Below, in pieces: positions 25,054-38,600 of a stretch of 64,000 nucleotides of DNA. The translations under genes were made by a program, and so were the position numbers. Within the stretch, counting starts at the first letter, position 1. Each line of letters starts with the position of its first letter. This DNA comes from Sinohyriopsis cumingii (Eukaryota; Mollusca; Bivalvia; Unionida; Unionidae): the NCBI GenBank assembly GCA_028554795.2, contig CM068831.1:33778644-33842643 (forward strand). Direction: 5' to 3'. The notes below the pieces were generated by a model. It did not search any database, was not told the origin of the DNA, and worked only from the letters and a program-made list of their open reading frames with translations.

Positions 25054-26129
25054 ATGATTTCTATTCTGCGGGAGGACGAAACACCAAACTGGCTGGCTCA
25101 ACCTGGGGCGCCAGTACTTATACACTCAAGTCATCAACGCGTGCCTTTGTTATTCGACAACCGAGTATTTCGCTCATGTCTGGGCGCAATCATCCCACAC
25201 CAAGTTAATTGGCGTCCAGCTCAACACAACGCTTCTTATAATCTCTGGAACACTATGTTCTACACCTTCACCATGTCTGCTCGTACTGCGCAACATTTTT
25301 CTTCCTTATCTGCGTCGCCAGAAAGCAACACAAACGTTTTGGCTAAGGTCTATGCCAGCGAGACATTTCTACTATACATGGACATCACCTCACATCCAGC
25401 AGTCCGCTTAGCTTCGAGACATCCAATCTGGTTAGGTTCGTTGCCGGATGATATGACAGCTATTTCGGCTTGGATTGTCGAGTGATCTTTAAAAGGTGTA
25501 ATGTGTGTGTGTGTGTGTGTGTGTGTGATTTGGATTTCTAACGTAGCTTTAACAATTTTTCAGTCATATCGCTACGATGTCTGCAGTGTGGCAGTTTAAA
25601 GTGATGTCTAGTACTTTGGCATCCTGCGGCAAACATGTAACATGATGCCCCACCCAGTCACATTATCCTGACACCAGGCCGACCAGTCCTAACACTAACC
25701 TCTTAATGCGGAGCGCCAAGCGAGGCAGCTGTTAGTACCATTTTTGTAAGTCTTTGGTATGACTTGGCCGGGGATCGAACCCGCAACCTCCCTCCAACCA
25801 CTAGGCCACCGGAACGGTTAAAAGGTGTTTTTAACCACTCCCTCATAGCTGTGTTATCTCTCTGCATTCCTGGCTTCAAACTTCCACGTCATCTGTGGAC
25901 CACGCTGAACCGCTTTCGTACAGGATAGTGTTGTTTTGTAGTCAGCCTTGTCCCATGGGGCCATTCCACTGACTCTTCCTTTTGCTGTGGAGGTCTACTG
26001 ACCATGTCACATATTGTGAACAACTGTCCACTTATAAAGTCCTCCGGTGGACTGCAGACTTTGCACACTGCAAACGATGATGCTGCTAAATGGCTGAACA
26101 CGCACTGCACACGACAAATAAAAATATAA
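25054..26129 (+). pseudogene. Non-LTR retrotransposon reverse-transcriptase C-terminus, split by a SINE
   Basis: The left part (25054-25485) is open and includes VRLASRHPIWLGSLPDD. The right part (about 25829-26129) includes GFKLPRHLWTTLNRFRTG, a CCGG...MSHIVNNCP Cys/His stretch and AAKWLNTHCT before its stop. From family knowledge, an arginine-rich LPR..W..LNRFRTG block, then CxCG-xxTMxHI...CP, then a tryptophan near the end, is the C-terminal region of jockey/CR1/RTE-like reverse transcriptases. One TGA (25483-25485) and one TAG interrupt the frame. Removing the SINE and one copy of its target duplication leaves the left and right parts in the same frame, so the SINE entered an old copy. 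Confidence 0.75.
25500..25817 (-). mobile_element. tRNA-derived SINE, family 1, copy 2
   Basis: Same tRNA-like head (B-box-like GGTTCGATCCC on the minus strand), core and (CA)n tail as the copy at 9459. It is flanked by a perfect 11-bp target-site duplication TTAAAAGGTGT at 25489-25499 and 25818-25828, which fixes its ends. Confidence 0.9.
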
Positions 26130-26636
26130 TTCAACGGTTTTCGAGTTTTGACAATAACTGATATACCGCTAATGCTTTTAGTACACATCATCCCACGTTC
26201 GTTCAATACATCTTGCAACATTTCGTCTAACGATAACTGACTAATCACTATTGTAAAGAAACCCATGCAGAGTGTTAGGACTCCGGGTCCTAATTATGCA
26301 ACAGATAGAAGTGCAACCAAGAAGTTCATTAAAATCAACAGATAATATAGTTCTTTAAGCTTCAAAGTGAACATTTAATAGAGACTTCCAGTATTGTGAA
26401 TTAAATCCCAAATAATCCTAAATGTCCGAACCTGATGTACTAATGGTCTTGAAAAAGTACACAATAATCTCAAAGTAATGTTTTAATCCATAATGTCAAT
26501 GTGCACATTGTAATTACGATGAACAATTTAAATAAATAAATCTTCTAGAATTATATCTGAGCAGAAATGTACACACTGAGAGCAAATCGATTCCAGAGAT
26601 TCAGCTAAAGAGCGAAATGATCTTTTTAATGATATT

Positions 26637-26735
26637 TGATTTTGATTTTTAGCGTGGTTTTAACAATTGTTCAGTCATATCGCTACTATGTATGCAGTGT
26701 GGTAGTTTATGGTGATGCATATCACTCATGATGCT
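26637..26735 (-). mobile_element. SINE family 1, partial copy
   Basis: Only the core and 3' part align with the full copies (TTTTAGCGTGGTTTTAACAA through the CAGTGTGGTAGTTTATGGTG region on the plus strand). The tRNA-like head and clean ends are missing. Confidence 0.65.
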
Positions 26736-28693
26736 ATATGTTCAGTGGTGTTGGCGAAATGGATGCACAGTCGGCACAATGGATATGTACAATCATTGAA
26801 TCTACTGCTTCATAAAGAGCAAGATTTCATGTATTTATCTTGGGCAGATATGGTGAAACCATTTGCTTTAATTTGAAGCCCAATACCCTTAGGCTATTGA
26901 TGTGTTTTGTCTTTGTCTGTGTCCGTTCTTTTAAGTTTACCAAGATAAACAACATGCATATGTACTTGTTCCTATTATTTCCAACTGTATTGTTTAATTC
27001 GCTTTCTGCTCTGGAATTTTATTATTATTATTATTATTACTCTTTTCCACTATTCCCCTACACGATTCCATTGACGTATTCCTTATACAACCCCCTCGAA
27101 TAATTCTTTGGGATGTAATTTCTTGAGTCAATTTTATAGATGACGTTATTTTTTTGCCACGTTTAGCTACTCACTGCGCCTTTGTCATAAGCGATTCTGC
27201 TATCTCGATACTTGTCCTATATTGGATGTTATTCCTACGCCAACCAACCCATTCTGTGAACTGTACTTTACATCAAATTATCTGCTTTGAAATTCATAGT
27301 CCATGTTGAACTTCATTCTGACAACAAAATTATATGAACCATTGAAACTAATCTGTGTTATTTGAGAAAATACACGGCATTCGCTGTTTACAAGAGCACG
27401 AGAGTAATAACGATGTAATGGAACACATGTTGTAAAGGCTTGTAAAGACTGGTGTAACTGTAATAAATGAAGCTCTGTTTGTTTTGTATGATAATCTAAT
27501 GGGGAGATTACTCTGATTATTCTAATATATTAGCATCAAGCTCTATGTGAAACAAATTGTTATCCCAATCCCGTGATAACTACTGAAAAATAGTGTTGAG
27601 TCCAAGAGGGGCTATAATTCTGAACAGCAGATTTAAAAGAACTCACAAGTACCTAAATCCACGTACAACCGTTAGAGGCATTAAAAAAACATAAAATGTC
27701 GAGGAAGATGAAAATTGAAACCTTAAAAGAATGATCACAAATGAAAGCAATATTCTATGTGATATATCCCAGATACTAATTGTAGATGTTGATTAGATAG
27801 TCGTAATATATCGATCTGTTTGTAAAGACGTCTGTTCTAGAATGGTTCTGTAATGTGTTACTTTCTATTAGCAAAAGCTAAAAGAATCCCCTTTATTCTC
27901 CATTAGTTTTCTTAGTTTTACATTAACGTGGTTAGGCACGTTAGCCAGTGTCCTATCAACATAGATTATAATAGTTTTTCATATGCATTCCGAATGCAAG
28001 GTCGACATTGCGACATTTGCTCAATCCGGAATTAGTCATGGAGCAGAATGTCGTCCTACATAAATATAATACCATTAAAAAAAGAATGCAAATTCCCTAG
28101 TTTTTCCGAGCAGAATTTTTCTCAGAAATTAACTATTGCAGTTTATTGTGATTAGTCCTGATGGAATATGGCCTGGTGTGTACAAGCATGGCGATGGGTG
28201 CCATGTATGTGCAGGCATGTCATTTGTGCCGTTTACCTGCGGACCTGGGCGTGAATCTTCGTACAGTACGAATTAAAATTTATCTAAAATGTATAATAGT
28301 ATTATTTGTATTAAATATTAATTCTGCCTACTATTATCAAGCATTCTTCTATAGAATCCAGGGATAGCACTTTGCGTTCTGTCTGGTTTATATTTATAAT
28401 TCTCTGGAAGTAATCCTATAAAGGTTGATTTCTTTCATAGGAATCCGGAATGACTGTGCAGATAGATGATAAATAATTACTTGGTGGTCATACGAGTGCG
28501 TTCTACACACGAGTGAATATACCACCGATTAAGTAGCATCATTTTGTGCTAATGTGTTCTTAGCCGTGTCGGAATATGGGCTGGTGTGTGCAGGCACGAC
28601 GATGAATGCCGTTTGCTCGCGGAACTTGCTTCGAATTTCCGGAGAGTACGAATTGGAAATTATCTCTACTCTATGATATTATCACTTGCATTA

Positions 28694-28697
<4 letters not shown>

Positions 28698-28748
<51 letters not shown>
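28698..28748. repeat. (TA)n microsatellite
   Basis: About 25 TA units. Confidence 0.95.
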
Positions 28749-28750
<2 letters not shown>

Positions 28751-28976
28751 TACATGTAAAGCGTTTGTTTATAATGCAATTGGACATACCAGTACTGATG
28801 ACATTTCACACTGTGATCGGTCCATTCAGCTTTAATATTATTGCAGCAATAGGCTATTGCTTCTAAAATGTCTTGATTAGTGATACATTTCCAGTGATTA
28901 ATCATTAAAAACATTATAAATAAAGAGAAAATATCTAATTTGATTAAAGATATTTGACCATTTTACCGAAATCGCC

Positions 28977-28982
<6 letters not shown>

Positions 28983-29033
<51 letters not shown>
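28983..29033. repeat. (TC)n microsatellite
   Basis: About 25 TC units, a long polypyrimidine tract. Confidence 0.95.
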
Positions 29034-29038
<5 letters not shown>

Positions 29039-29670
29039 AACCATTGTAGTATAATACGCTTTATAGTCCGAAGAAAATATTGTAGCGGATTTTCTCCTGT
29101 GTCATGGAAAGATTTCTCTGGACTAATGAATAATGGTAAAAGTTACGTTTGCCAGTGTCATGCCAGTTAAGAGACTTTATATACCATATCATGCTGAATG
29201 CACTTCATGAAGCATTATATTATTACTTTAACTAGGAAGTGGGATATGGTTAGTGTATTTGTGTTTAATTAAATCAATTAATAAATATACAGTTTTCCTA
29301 ATAAAACAGATGAATCGTACGGTCTATTTATATTTTTCCTTACAATGCACTTGACTGCAACAGTAATAAAGACCAAAAAATCATAGAAATGTTATGCCAT
29401 TGTTTGACATTCTTTATTAATCATATTTGCAAAAAATAAGATCCTAAACTTATTCGGCAGCTAAATATGAAATATAGCTAATATAAATAATTCCGATTGG
29501 AATTTATTCTTGGGACCGGTTTTATATTCATAATAGTCTTCACTTAGTAATCTATTTATGGGAATGGGAGATTGGATCATCTATCAAAGGATTCTGGCCC
29601 TATACTATAACGTACCCAACGAATTCGCTGTCATAAACAGAACACAAGGGATGTAAGGCCACATGATTTT

Positions 29671-29937
29671 TCGACCAGACTGCAACAGGGACAGCAAGAC
29701 ATTGTAAACCATATCCACATAAGACATCCACAATGTCCACATATCTACACTGATATGCCGAGGATGATTCAAGACTTTATTTCAAACGACGTATACTTCT
29801 ATAAAAGCCGATTCATTCGATACAGCTCTTTGGCAGGTGGTTTACTTCTCTCAGAAATGAATAGACGACTAATGACTGGACGAACAATTTACTGCTTCAG
29901 GGTAGCTTCAGAGAACATACTAAAACATGGACTTTAG
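29671..29937 (+). pseudogene. Conserved coding remnant, duplicate of 14124-14257
   Basis: An open frame runs from QQGQQDIVNHIHIRHP through YTDMPRMIQDFISNDVYFYK and on to a longer C-terminal part than the first copy. It carries no stop for about 88 codons. The family is unknown; it is probably a mobile-element protein because the other copy sits in the degenerate DNA element. Confidence 0.45.
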
Positions 29938-32559
29938 CGTTAACACTGGAACCGATATCACAATTTTGTGTCTCCGGGAACACGCAAAGATGACTTTAAC
30001 ATTGCCGCTGAGTGTCCTCACAGAGCATGGTAATGAAGGTGATTGGCGGGGGACACTTTCGGAGGGTTTCCGTTTGCTCTTATTCACTGTAGGAAAATAA
30101 TCTTACACAACGAAGTATTTTTGATGAACATCAGATAAACATTTGATGAACATCATAAGGATGACAAGGCTATTGAGTTGGTTTTATTTCTTTATCATAT
30201 ATCTCACGTGAGACGTTTGATGGATGATCTTGGTGAAGTTTGTCGACCTTTTCTTTCAAATTGCAATTTCCCTTTTCAAATTCTGGTTTTCTTTCTTAAC
30301 ATCGTGCAATATGACAACGTCAGTTTCAGCCATTAATTTGTCTTTGTGTCTGGAAAGATACTAAACGTGTTTCCTACCTCAAATATAGTAGTTTGTGGAC
30401 ATGCTTCTTGGTAGATTCGTTCAGTTCATCTACCCCTCTGGATATCATGAGCGTTGTATGCTTTTCTGCAAAAGCAATCGCCTCTTGGGTACAAACGACT
30501 GCAATTATTATGTACTGAAACAATTCATCATAGGCTTTAATTTGTAAAGAGCATAAGATCAGACATTCTCTGCCACTGCATTTTCTTTATCTTTCGTTTA
30601 TACTCTTGTGTATTGAATAACTCTTAGAGCGTAATTCCTAGTAATATTCCACTGCTAACTGGGTGGCCCTATTAGTAAGGTTACATCCATATTGCTGACT
30701 GCCGATCTGCATAACCTTTTATAAGCTTTAGTCTACTCTGGGCTGTGTGGCTTTAGCAAGTTGTTTTGTTTTTCCATAATAACGTTCCCTTACAACATTT
30801 GAATTTTTACGAACTATGAACTATTTGGCACGATGAGTTAGCCTTTATGTGGTATAGTCACTGATGCCTGCTTCTTCGCTCAGACTTGTTTCTGTTTTTC
30901 CATTTAGAGAATTCCAAGTCACTTTCATGGTAATCGTGCTATTTATTTCAATATTGCAGAGATATTCTGGATCTTTTGACTGTACAATCCTTAGTAATTG
31001 ATAGAACTGAGGGATTGATCTAGACTGACGTCAGTACTTCCAAGTGATCTAAAGCGAACAGAAGATGCAATTATTAAAGATCTACCGTTAATGCAATTTA
31101 CCAACAAATTAAAGTTGATGGGTGTACTGGTAAATGATAATCATACATTCAAAACATTAAAAATAACTCGTGTCACTTCAAAGAAGGAGATAACTCGTTG
31201 TATTAGATACAGTATCTTCACACTGCAAGCATTTGAAGAAACCATTCAGATCATTAGTTAATGATTCACTTTTTCATTCAAAAGGTCATGAGAAATGGGT
31301 ATGTATTTCTATCACAAACTGATTAATGCAGCACCCAGGATAGCGCGTACACACACTTACCCTCATATATTATTCAATATATAGTTGAGCTAAAAACATC
31401 AAAGAAATAGGTAAGATAATTAGATATCAGTTGTAATACATTAAGCTAACTAATTTTAATTTCCTTGAAGATATACATAACATACTTGAGAAATAGGATG
31501 AAAACCACAAAAGCCTATAAGGTTCATATGTAGGGTCTATATTAGGTCCATTCAGCCATCCATACTTTCAAACATACATATGTCCATACACAAGGAAGGT
31601 TATTCATTTATATATAACCCTTTCTTGTTTAAAACTAAATTCTATCATTTTATGTCAAACCTGTTGTTGCATTTTATTATATTGATTTGTAATCCTTTTC
31701 AATTGAAATCATTATGTTCCTGTAAACTCTATTGCGCGCCATAAAATAAGGCATACATAATAGCATAGTATCAAAAGCTGGGGTAGATTTGTGCTTATTT
31801 ACTTATAGATCAGTGTTGTAAAGGGAGCCATAATGAACTAAGAAACAAATATTATTAGCTTGAATAAGTTAAACATGATAGTAATGTTCGTCATGGACAT
31901 AACAACTGTTATTATTCAAATTAACAAGTTTTGCTCGGTCAAGATAAAAATGTCTGTTAACACAGTTTATTGTTACGGAAAGGAATGTGATATATCTGCT
32001 GACAAATGCCAGCTTTGTATTGAGATGTGCAATTCGAATCCATAAAGTTGTATTATAGTTCTGCATTTGTGCCTCTAATCATTCAAAGTAATCCAAGTTT
32101 GTATTCAAATACAACCAATCCGCACATTGTCAAGCAAATATTTAAATAATCAGAGTAATAAAATCCACAATCTCAAGCAATCAGAAAATGCTCACCATAG
32201 TATTATTATATTATCAATGTTAATTAAAATTGCTTTCCTTAAAGGAGATAAATTTTCTGTATATTTTGCCTGAACGTATATGTCTTTATGATGCCTAACA
32301 AAATTATTGTTAATCTAAATGAGTCTAATATTAAAACTGAATAATACTAATGTTATATCATTTCGTGACAGACTAATATCATCGGCTGTTAAAACCCAAC
32401 CATTTTCCCGCAGTTTTTCTAACAAATTTGCCTATGTATTTAAAGTTTTAATCCATAGTTCACCTTATATAAAAAGAAAACCAACACTACTTTATTTACG
32501 TTGTGCTAGGTCCCACCATTACTCTTCCTACTCAACCCTTTAAGAAGAGTAATGGTGCG

Positions 32560-33190
32560 AGCCATAAAATTATACCGCTTTAATCTATATTGTCAATGTG
32601 TCACTCGTACCTTCGGGTATATGGGCTTTTTAATAATATCTTGGGGTAGTCGTACTCAGTCCCTTAGGAATTGTGACGGCGATTGATTTAATTCCATCCC
32701 ATGTTAATTATGTCATTCCAGAGTGAAACGTACCCTTTTGAAATATTATGACAGCATCAAGGTTCCTTGCAGATGTGATCTAGCACAACGTAAAGAAAGT
32801 GGTTTTTATTTTCTCTTTATGTAAGATTAACAATGGATTGAACAAATAGGTAAACTGAGTATAAAACAGCGGGAAATGGTTGATATCTGGCTGACGCGCC
32901 TTGACTAACATGGGACATTTTTGATCCTACCACAAAACGTATACTTGAAAGAATAAGTAGCACACCGACAGGGCTATTTCAGCAGGAAAAAATATTACCC
33001 TTGCCGCTACACCTGGACTTATTAAGCCAGTCGCCGAAATATTATCTCAGGGGATGATCTACACCTTGAATCGGCCTCATTAACACGTTAGCATAGTAGG
33101 CCTTGCGTTGCTGCAATACGTATCTGCTACACGCTGTCGAGACTAGATTGAATTTGGATTGTATGAGGCATGGAATCCACGCAATACCTG
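32560..33190. repeat. Degenerate tandem repeat, second block
   Basis: Shows the same motifs as the array at 17277-18260 (CACACCGACAGGGCTA, a CCGCTACACCTGGACTTA segment, CTCAGGGGATGA) but fewer and more decayed units. Confidence 0.5.
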
Positions 33191-34074
33191 AAGTATTTTA
33201 TTTATAATGTTGTAATTGTGTTCATGGCTTATCTCTGGTTTTACTGTTTTACTTACTAGAAAATATTTTAAGAAATTTTCTTCGCATTCTATTACAAGTT
33301 CTGGACCATGTTCTATTTATTATTTGCTTAATAATATCCATTTTATACCCAGCGCTCGGAGGACAGTTCTTCTAAATATGTATTTTACACTATCATTATC
33401 AGTCTTCATTAAACATACAATGAGATAAGTACAAAGAACAATGTCTTTCTCAGTTTATGCAATGTGCATGTATTACATGTATTCCGTATAATGGACGCCA
33501 TTGATATAAGCTGCACAAAATGGAAGAGTTTGGTAACGTTATTCTACAAAATCCGACAAAACAATGTTTATATTATTTGTTCATTGTAAAATATGGCGTT
33601 GTTTGTTACGAGGACATGTGGATAATCGTAAGAAATTGTGATTTACAAAGTCGGCATGGAAACCAATAGTTTTGTGTGTAAAACATGTATTACAGTTTGC
33701 ATTAAGAAAGTTGATCCAGAATGGATACAAAGGTGTTTTAAAATGGACCTAGGGATATAAACATCAAGTGAAGTCGTCTGTATATGCATACAAACGTGAC
33801 TAAATATATTTCATTTATCTAGAATAAATATTGTTTGTTAAACTGTGTTAAAGAGTTAAGAAGGATGTGTGGATGAGTAATGGAAGAGACGAAAGGATAT
33901 GACTCAATGCAGATGATCATCCTGTCATAAGTGGGACTAACACAAGAATCAAACGAAACCGAAACCCAGTCTCTTTAATCTTGTAGTGAAATCTTATAAA
34001 CAATATAATAAACATGAAAATGACGAATTCCCCGTGACGTATAACTTTCTGGCTGCCGGGATGTAGACAAAATG

Positions 34075-34075
<1 letters not shown>

Positions 34076-34160
<85 letters not shown>
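34076..34160. repeat. (TA)n microsatellite
   Basis: About 42 TA units. The matching place in unit 1 (near 19160) has only four to five units. Confidence 0.95.
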
Positions 34161-34164
<4 letters not shown>

Positions 34165-34452
34165 CAAGGAAATATAATCTAATGCAATAAGTATTGCTAA
34201 ATTTAATACCAACATTAAACAATTGGTTTTGTAACGAAGAACATGTTTCTATTTTTTTAATTATACTAAGTATCATTTTTTGTGATGCAGCGACAAATTA
34301 TGGAGTTTGAACACAATATATTATAAGACTGCGTTTGGCATGGAAAAATCCGGCTTTTTATTCTTTAGCGATCGTTAAAAAATTTTCTTTTTCTGTAGTT
34401 AAAACTCATGGGTAAATCATTAAGCAGCTTTAAAGTTACTTTTCGTTCTTCT

Positions 34453-34706
34453 TAAGGGGCCCCGAGTGGCCGAGTGGTCTAAAGCGCTCTCCGTTACGGA
34501 TCACTGCCATCTCACCTCTGTCTACGTGGGTTCGAGTCTCGGATTCGGCTAATGTGGGTATGTGAGAAAGCTTGCCAGTAGCTTCTCGTGGGTCGGTGGT
34601 TCTTTCCGGGGTTTTCCCGGGTTCTTCCTCCACCATTAATACTGGCCGCCATGTATAGCCAATCGCGTGCTGAAAAATGGCGTTAAGCCCTACAACAACA
34701 ACAACA
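34453..34706 (+). mobile_element. tRNA-derived SINE, family 2
   Basis: The tRNA-like head has an A box (TGGCCGAGTGG) and a B box (GGTTCGAGTCTC), resembling a long-arm Leu/Ser-type tRNA. The body contains the TTCCTCCACCA segment and it ends in (CAA)n. A perfect 15-bp target-site duplication ACTTTTCGTTCTTCT flanks it (34438-34452 and 34707-34721). The duplicated unit at about 19440 is an empty site, so the insertion is younger than the segmental duplication. It is not a functional tRNA gene. Confidence 0.9.
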
Positions 34707-35699
34707 ACTTTTCGTTCTTCTCTTAAACGACAAGCACGTGTTAGGAAGATCCGATTATTTTCAGAAATATCATGAATAAAATGATTCTAAGTCACAGTTT
34801 GAAAAGAGACATTGAGACATGTATTGCAACTGGACATGCTTTAAATTCTGAACCTGTACTGTGGTCAGCCAGGGTTAACCTTCAGTGGACTGGTGACCCA
34901 TCAAGTGCAAGTGATATCACCATTACCTGCAGCCATGAAAATGGGCTGATTTTAAGCCCAGGGAGGTATGCTTAATATAAAGGTCTCGATGTCAAGAAAG
35001 ATCATCAACATTTTCTAGGTATCACCTTTTACCATTTAAGCTCTTACTGAAACCTTTAATGTACTATTCGTTACAATTCTTGATGCGCAAACTATAAATG
35101 AGCCCTTTAATTCGAAAGAAACATTTATTGTGAATATCCACCAGTATCGATTCCAAAAGGAACGCCTCGTTGTCCTATATAAAACACGTCATTATGAGAT
35201 CATGATATATTTTGAATGGCGAAGGAGAAATGGCTTGTACTCAATACTCATTTTGTACTAAAACCATATGCCTCATCTAAACATACATTATTCATCGTAT
35301 GTTCGATACAGCAGTTCAGTCGGTATTTCTTATAACATTTGTGTAAATTCGAACTACTTAGGCATCTTTTTTTGACATACATGGTAGATATGCTTGGCAG
35401 CAGTCACTCAAAACTCTTTATTTTCCGAGCTATATTTTGAATTTCATTTACATAACAAAGCTAAAATTATGTTGAAAAAACTTATAAAAGAGGGTGCATT
35501 ATAAAATAACATCATGCTATGGCTTTTGACGGCAGTGACCTATGCCTACGACATATCAAACTAGGAACAAAAAACATTTTCAATTACTATCAATTACTAC
35601 GTATTATACATGACCGGAAAGAACTATGGTTTCCGGTTTTCAAAAGCTATTATGCAACCTAGATAGGAGCATTACATAAATATTACATGAGAACAAATA

Positions 35700-38600
35700 T
35701 TTCGAGTATCGATGAATGTATTAATAATGAAATAACTGTAAGAATAATTAAAATGTTTCGTTTCACTTGTTTCTTCTCTTCAAAATATACATCGACTGTG
35801 CTATTTTCGTCTGAGTATTATCTTTCTTCTGCAGTCCTGATTTACTAGATTACAGTTTGAAACATAATCTCCTTGAGGTGGTGGTGAATAGAATAAAGAG
35901 TAAATTAGGTGGATCAAGTCGATCCAGCTGAACAATTTATATCTGCGTCTCTTGGGTAGCTAATCTTCCTACATCCAGTCACCGGAGTTGTGATTTTAGT
36001 ACTAGAAACTGTTTGGCTATTCAAATTGTTGGACCCAGCTGTGAATAAGATCAAAAATCTGCCGGAAGGGGGTCGGTGTGATAAACTGTGATAAAATGGT
36101 GTTGCATCCAGAAAGGAACACCGTGAAACCTGCTACAAGCCCCGACTCTCTGCTCAGACGGAGTGATCTCAAACCCTTTCATGAAACACAACATTGATGG
36201 AGTGCTTCCTTGTCTTTTATATCGAACTACTGAACAGATTGGGCAGCCAAAAGGATCAATTAATCATTCCAAATTATCACATTATACTGAATTTGATTTA
36301 ACATTTTCCCTTCTGGGGATGCCGTAATACTTTGCGAGAGTGGCAGATGTTCCAAAGGAGATAGACGATCTTTCAACGCTGAGTTTGGTAGCCAGCAATA
36401 ATTATACTCCTTGCAATTAATATTCTGAAATGAAACTTATGTTGAACAAAACCGCTTGTCCTCTTGTACTTTATCGAATAGCTTTCAGGATGTACAAATG
36501 TTACTGTTCATACAAATGTCAATGAGGTGTAGAAAACAGACTACCATTGTTCATTTTCATCGTTTTGACACGGCTAGAATAATTTGTAAGAAGAATCAGA
36601 ATTTGCTACAGGAGAGAGGCTTTACCAAATTATGCCAAACACTTCTTAGATAAAACTATGTCGAAGATAGTCAAAGTCAATCATTTAGAATCTCCTCTGG
36701 TGTTACAGTTACCAAAATTAAATTATAACATGAAACGGAATAAAAATTGAAAATTGAAAACTAATAAGTGCATGTTTGTCAAAGTTGCATAGATTCAATC
36801 GAATATGCAATAATAATTAACATTTTAAAAGCCTCTCTCCTAGATGTATTCATGTACAATTGCAAATACTGAGTCTATTTGGTTAGGTGTTTAGATTACT
36901 CTGTTACCTTTTTCGTGGTATAGGTAGGTCACATTTACTACATGACTTTCAATGCTATGCTGTTGGACTGTTATTCCTTTATATGTTTTCTTTTGCAAGC
37001 GTAAGGTAGAATCAGCTTATAGGTTATATTTTCAGTGGTGGCGACGAATTGGTTGCACAGCCGGCAAACTGGAGTTTACGAACCTTGAGACTTTTTGCTC
37101 ATACAGATCAGGAGTTCACGTTCTTATCTGTGACTGGTACTGTAAAACCCTCCGTTTCGAGTGCATCCCACTGCCTTTAAGCTATTGGTCTGCTTCTCTT
37201 TTGCTAAACTTTTTTATATTATGTTCCTCAAGTTAAACAACGTGAATATATATTTCTTCCCATTCATTTTGTAGATGACGTTGATTTTTCCTTAACGCTT
37301 GAATTCATTCTGCGCCATATCCGCTAAATAAGCTACTGTATTGTTTGGTTATTGATTATCTAATTTTGGATATTTTCCCTATGCCAACCAACTAGAATGG
37401 GTCATCTGTATGTATGTCAATATTAACAAATTAGTTCCAAATACTATTCTCCATTCCTCCATTTACTGGTATGACTAACTAAGGTAACTTTAGCAGATAT
37501 CTTGGTTGTTATTTAAACTAAGTTAAATTTATCCCAAGAATAATGTTAAAATTTCTTCCGTTGACTAATGATCAATTTCATTGAGAGGAGGGGTACGGGG
37601 GGGGGGAGTGGTTTTTCACGCCGTTCGAACTTCACAAGTTTCGGTATTTTTCAAAACCAATCACTTCTATTTAGACATTAAGGGATTGATGACTATATGC
37701 AAGATTTCCGTACCTCCCAAACTGAAGAACGTAACAACGTGCAAAACTATGATATTTTGTTGGACTCAGAGCTAGAAAGTGAAACGTAGTTAACGCATTT
37801 TAGGAACGGTATTAATGCTGTCTTCTTGTATCCATTATATATCTTTGTCATTTATCATTCAATCATTCAAAACTCCAGTATTTATCTAAGCTTTGCCTTT
37901 AGCGCTCGTTTTGTGGATGACACGTTTTGTTCTACGTACGACGTAGAACTTATATTGTTGAAGACGTTGGATACTGTTATATTTGTGCTGTTGTAATCGG
38001 TTGTGTCAAGACAAATAGGAACACAAAAACACTGACAAATTAACTACAGCAATAACTCTTAAAGGCAAATGTAATTCGTTAGGATTTATCTCCCTTGGTC
38101 AATAACTTGCTTTTTTACTAAAAATATGAAATGAGATTTCTATATACAGGCCGGATGAAAACAACAATGCATAGTGGGCTCTGGGGACAAGTGTGTGTAT
38201 GTAAATATGAGTGTTTCTGAATGTCACGATTTTTCTTCACCACTTTTTATATTTGCACTTCTGGCACAATTAATAACTTCCTTTCTGAGATGTGTCCAAA
38301 GGGCAGAGCTTGGTTTACTCACCGTATTAGTCACCTTGTGATTTTTAGGTACATGTTGTACCTTTATGGTATACCACTCAGTCAAGGTGTGTAAAGATGA
38401 TCTCTGTTATAATAATAAAACTACGTTATAATATTATTGTATTAAATGTATATAAGAGTCCTATCTCTCCGGGTAAATGAACTCTGTCCATCGAGCCAGT
38501 TAGATTTGCGATTACATTTTTTGTATTCTTCCTGTTTGTTTGTGATATTTTTGTTTTGGGGACTGAATTTTGTATTTCTTTTTTTTGCTATTTTTTTTTT

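Larger units (their letters stand above)
13700..28400 (+). repeat. Segmental duplication, unit 1
   Basis: This block is collinear, with many indels and roughly a fifth to a quarter of bases changed by eye, with 29600-40800. Matching landmarks are 14124/29671, 15685/31024, 16380/31600, 18010/32940, 18960/33870, 19480/34740, 20180/35300, 26740/37040, 27480/40030 and 28030/40690. Later insertions are present in only one unit: the retroposon end at 19969 and probably the MITE at 21163 in unit 1, and the SINE at 34453 in unit 2. No host gene was recognised in the unit. Confidence 0.7.
26740..29600. other. Intergenic sequence between duplication units
   Basis: No gene was recognised. The stretch 28155-28300 is repeated imperfectly at 28560-28680 (shared GAATATGG-CTGGTGTGT and the TACGAATT segment), a local duplication about 400 bp apart. 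TA tract at 28698-28748 and TC tract at 28983-29033. Confidence 0.45.

Noticed and set aside
34453-34550. Functional tRNA gene
   Set aside because: The A and B boxes are present, but the sequence continues into a SINE body with a (CAA)n tail and a 15-bp target-site duplication.
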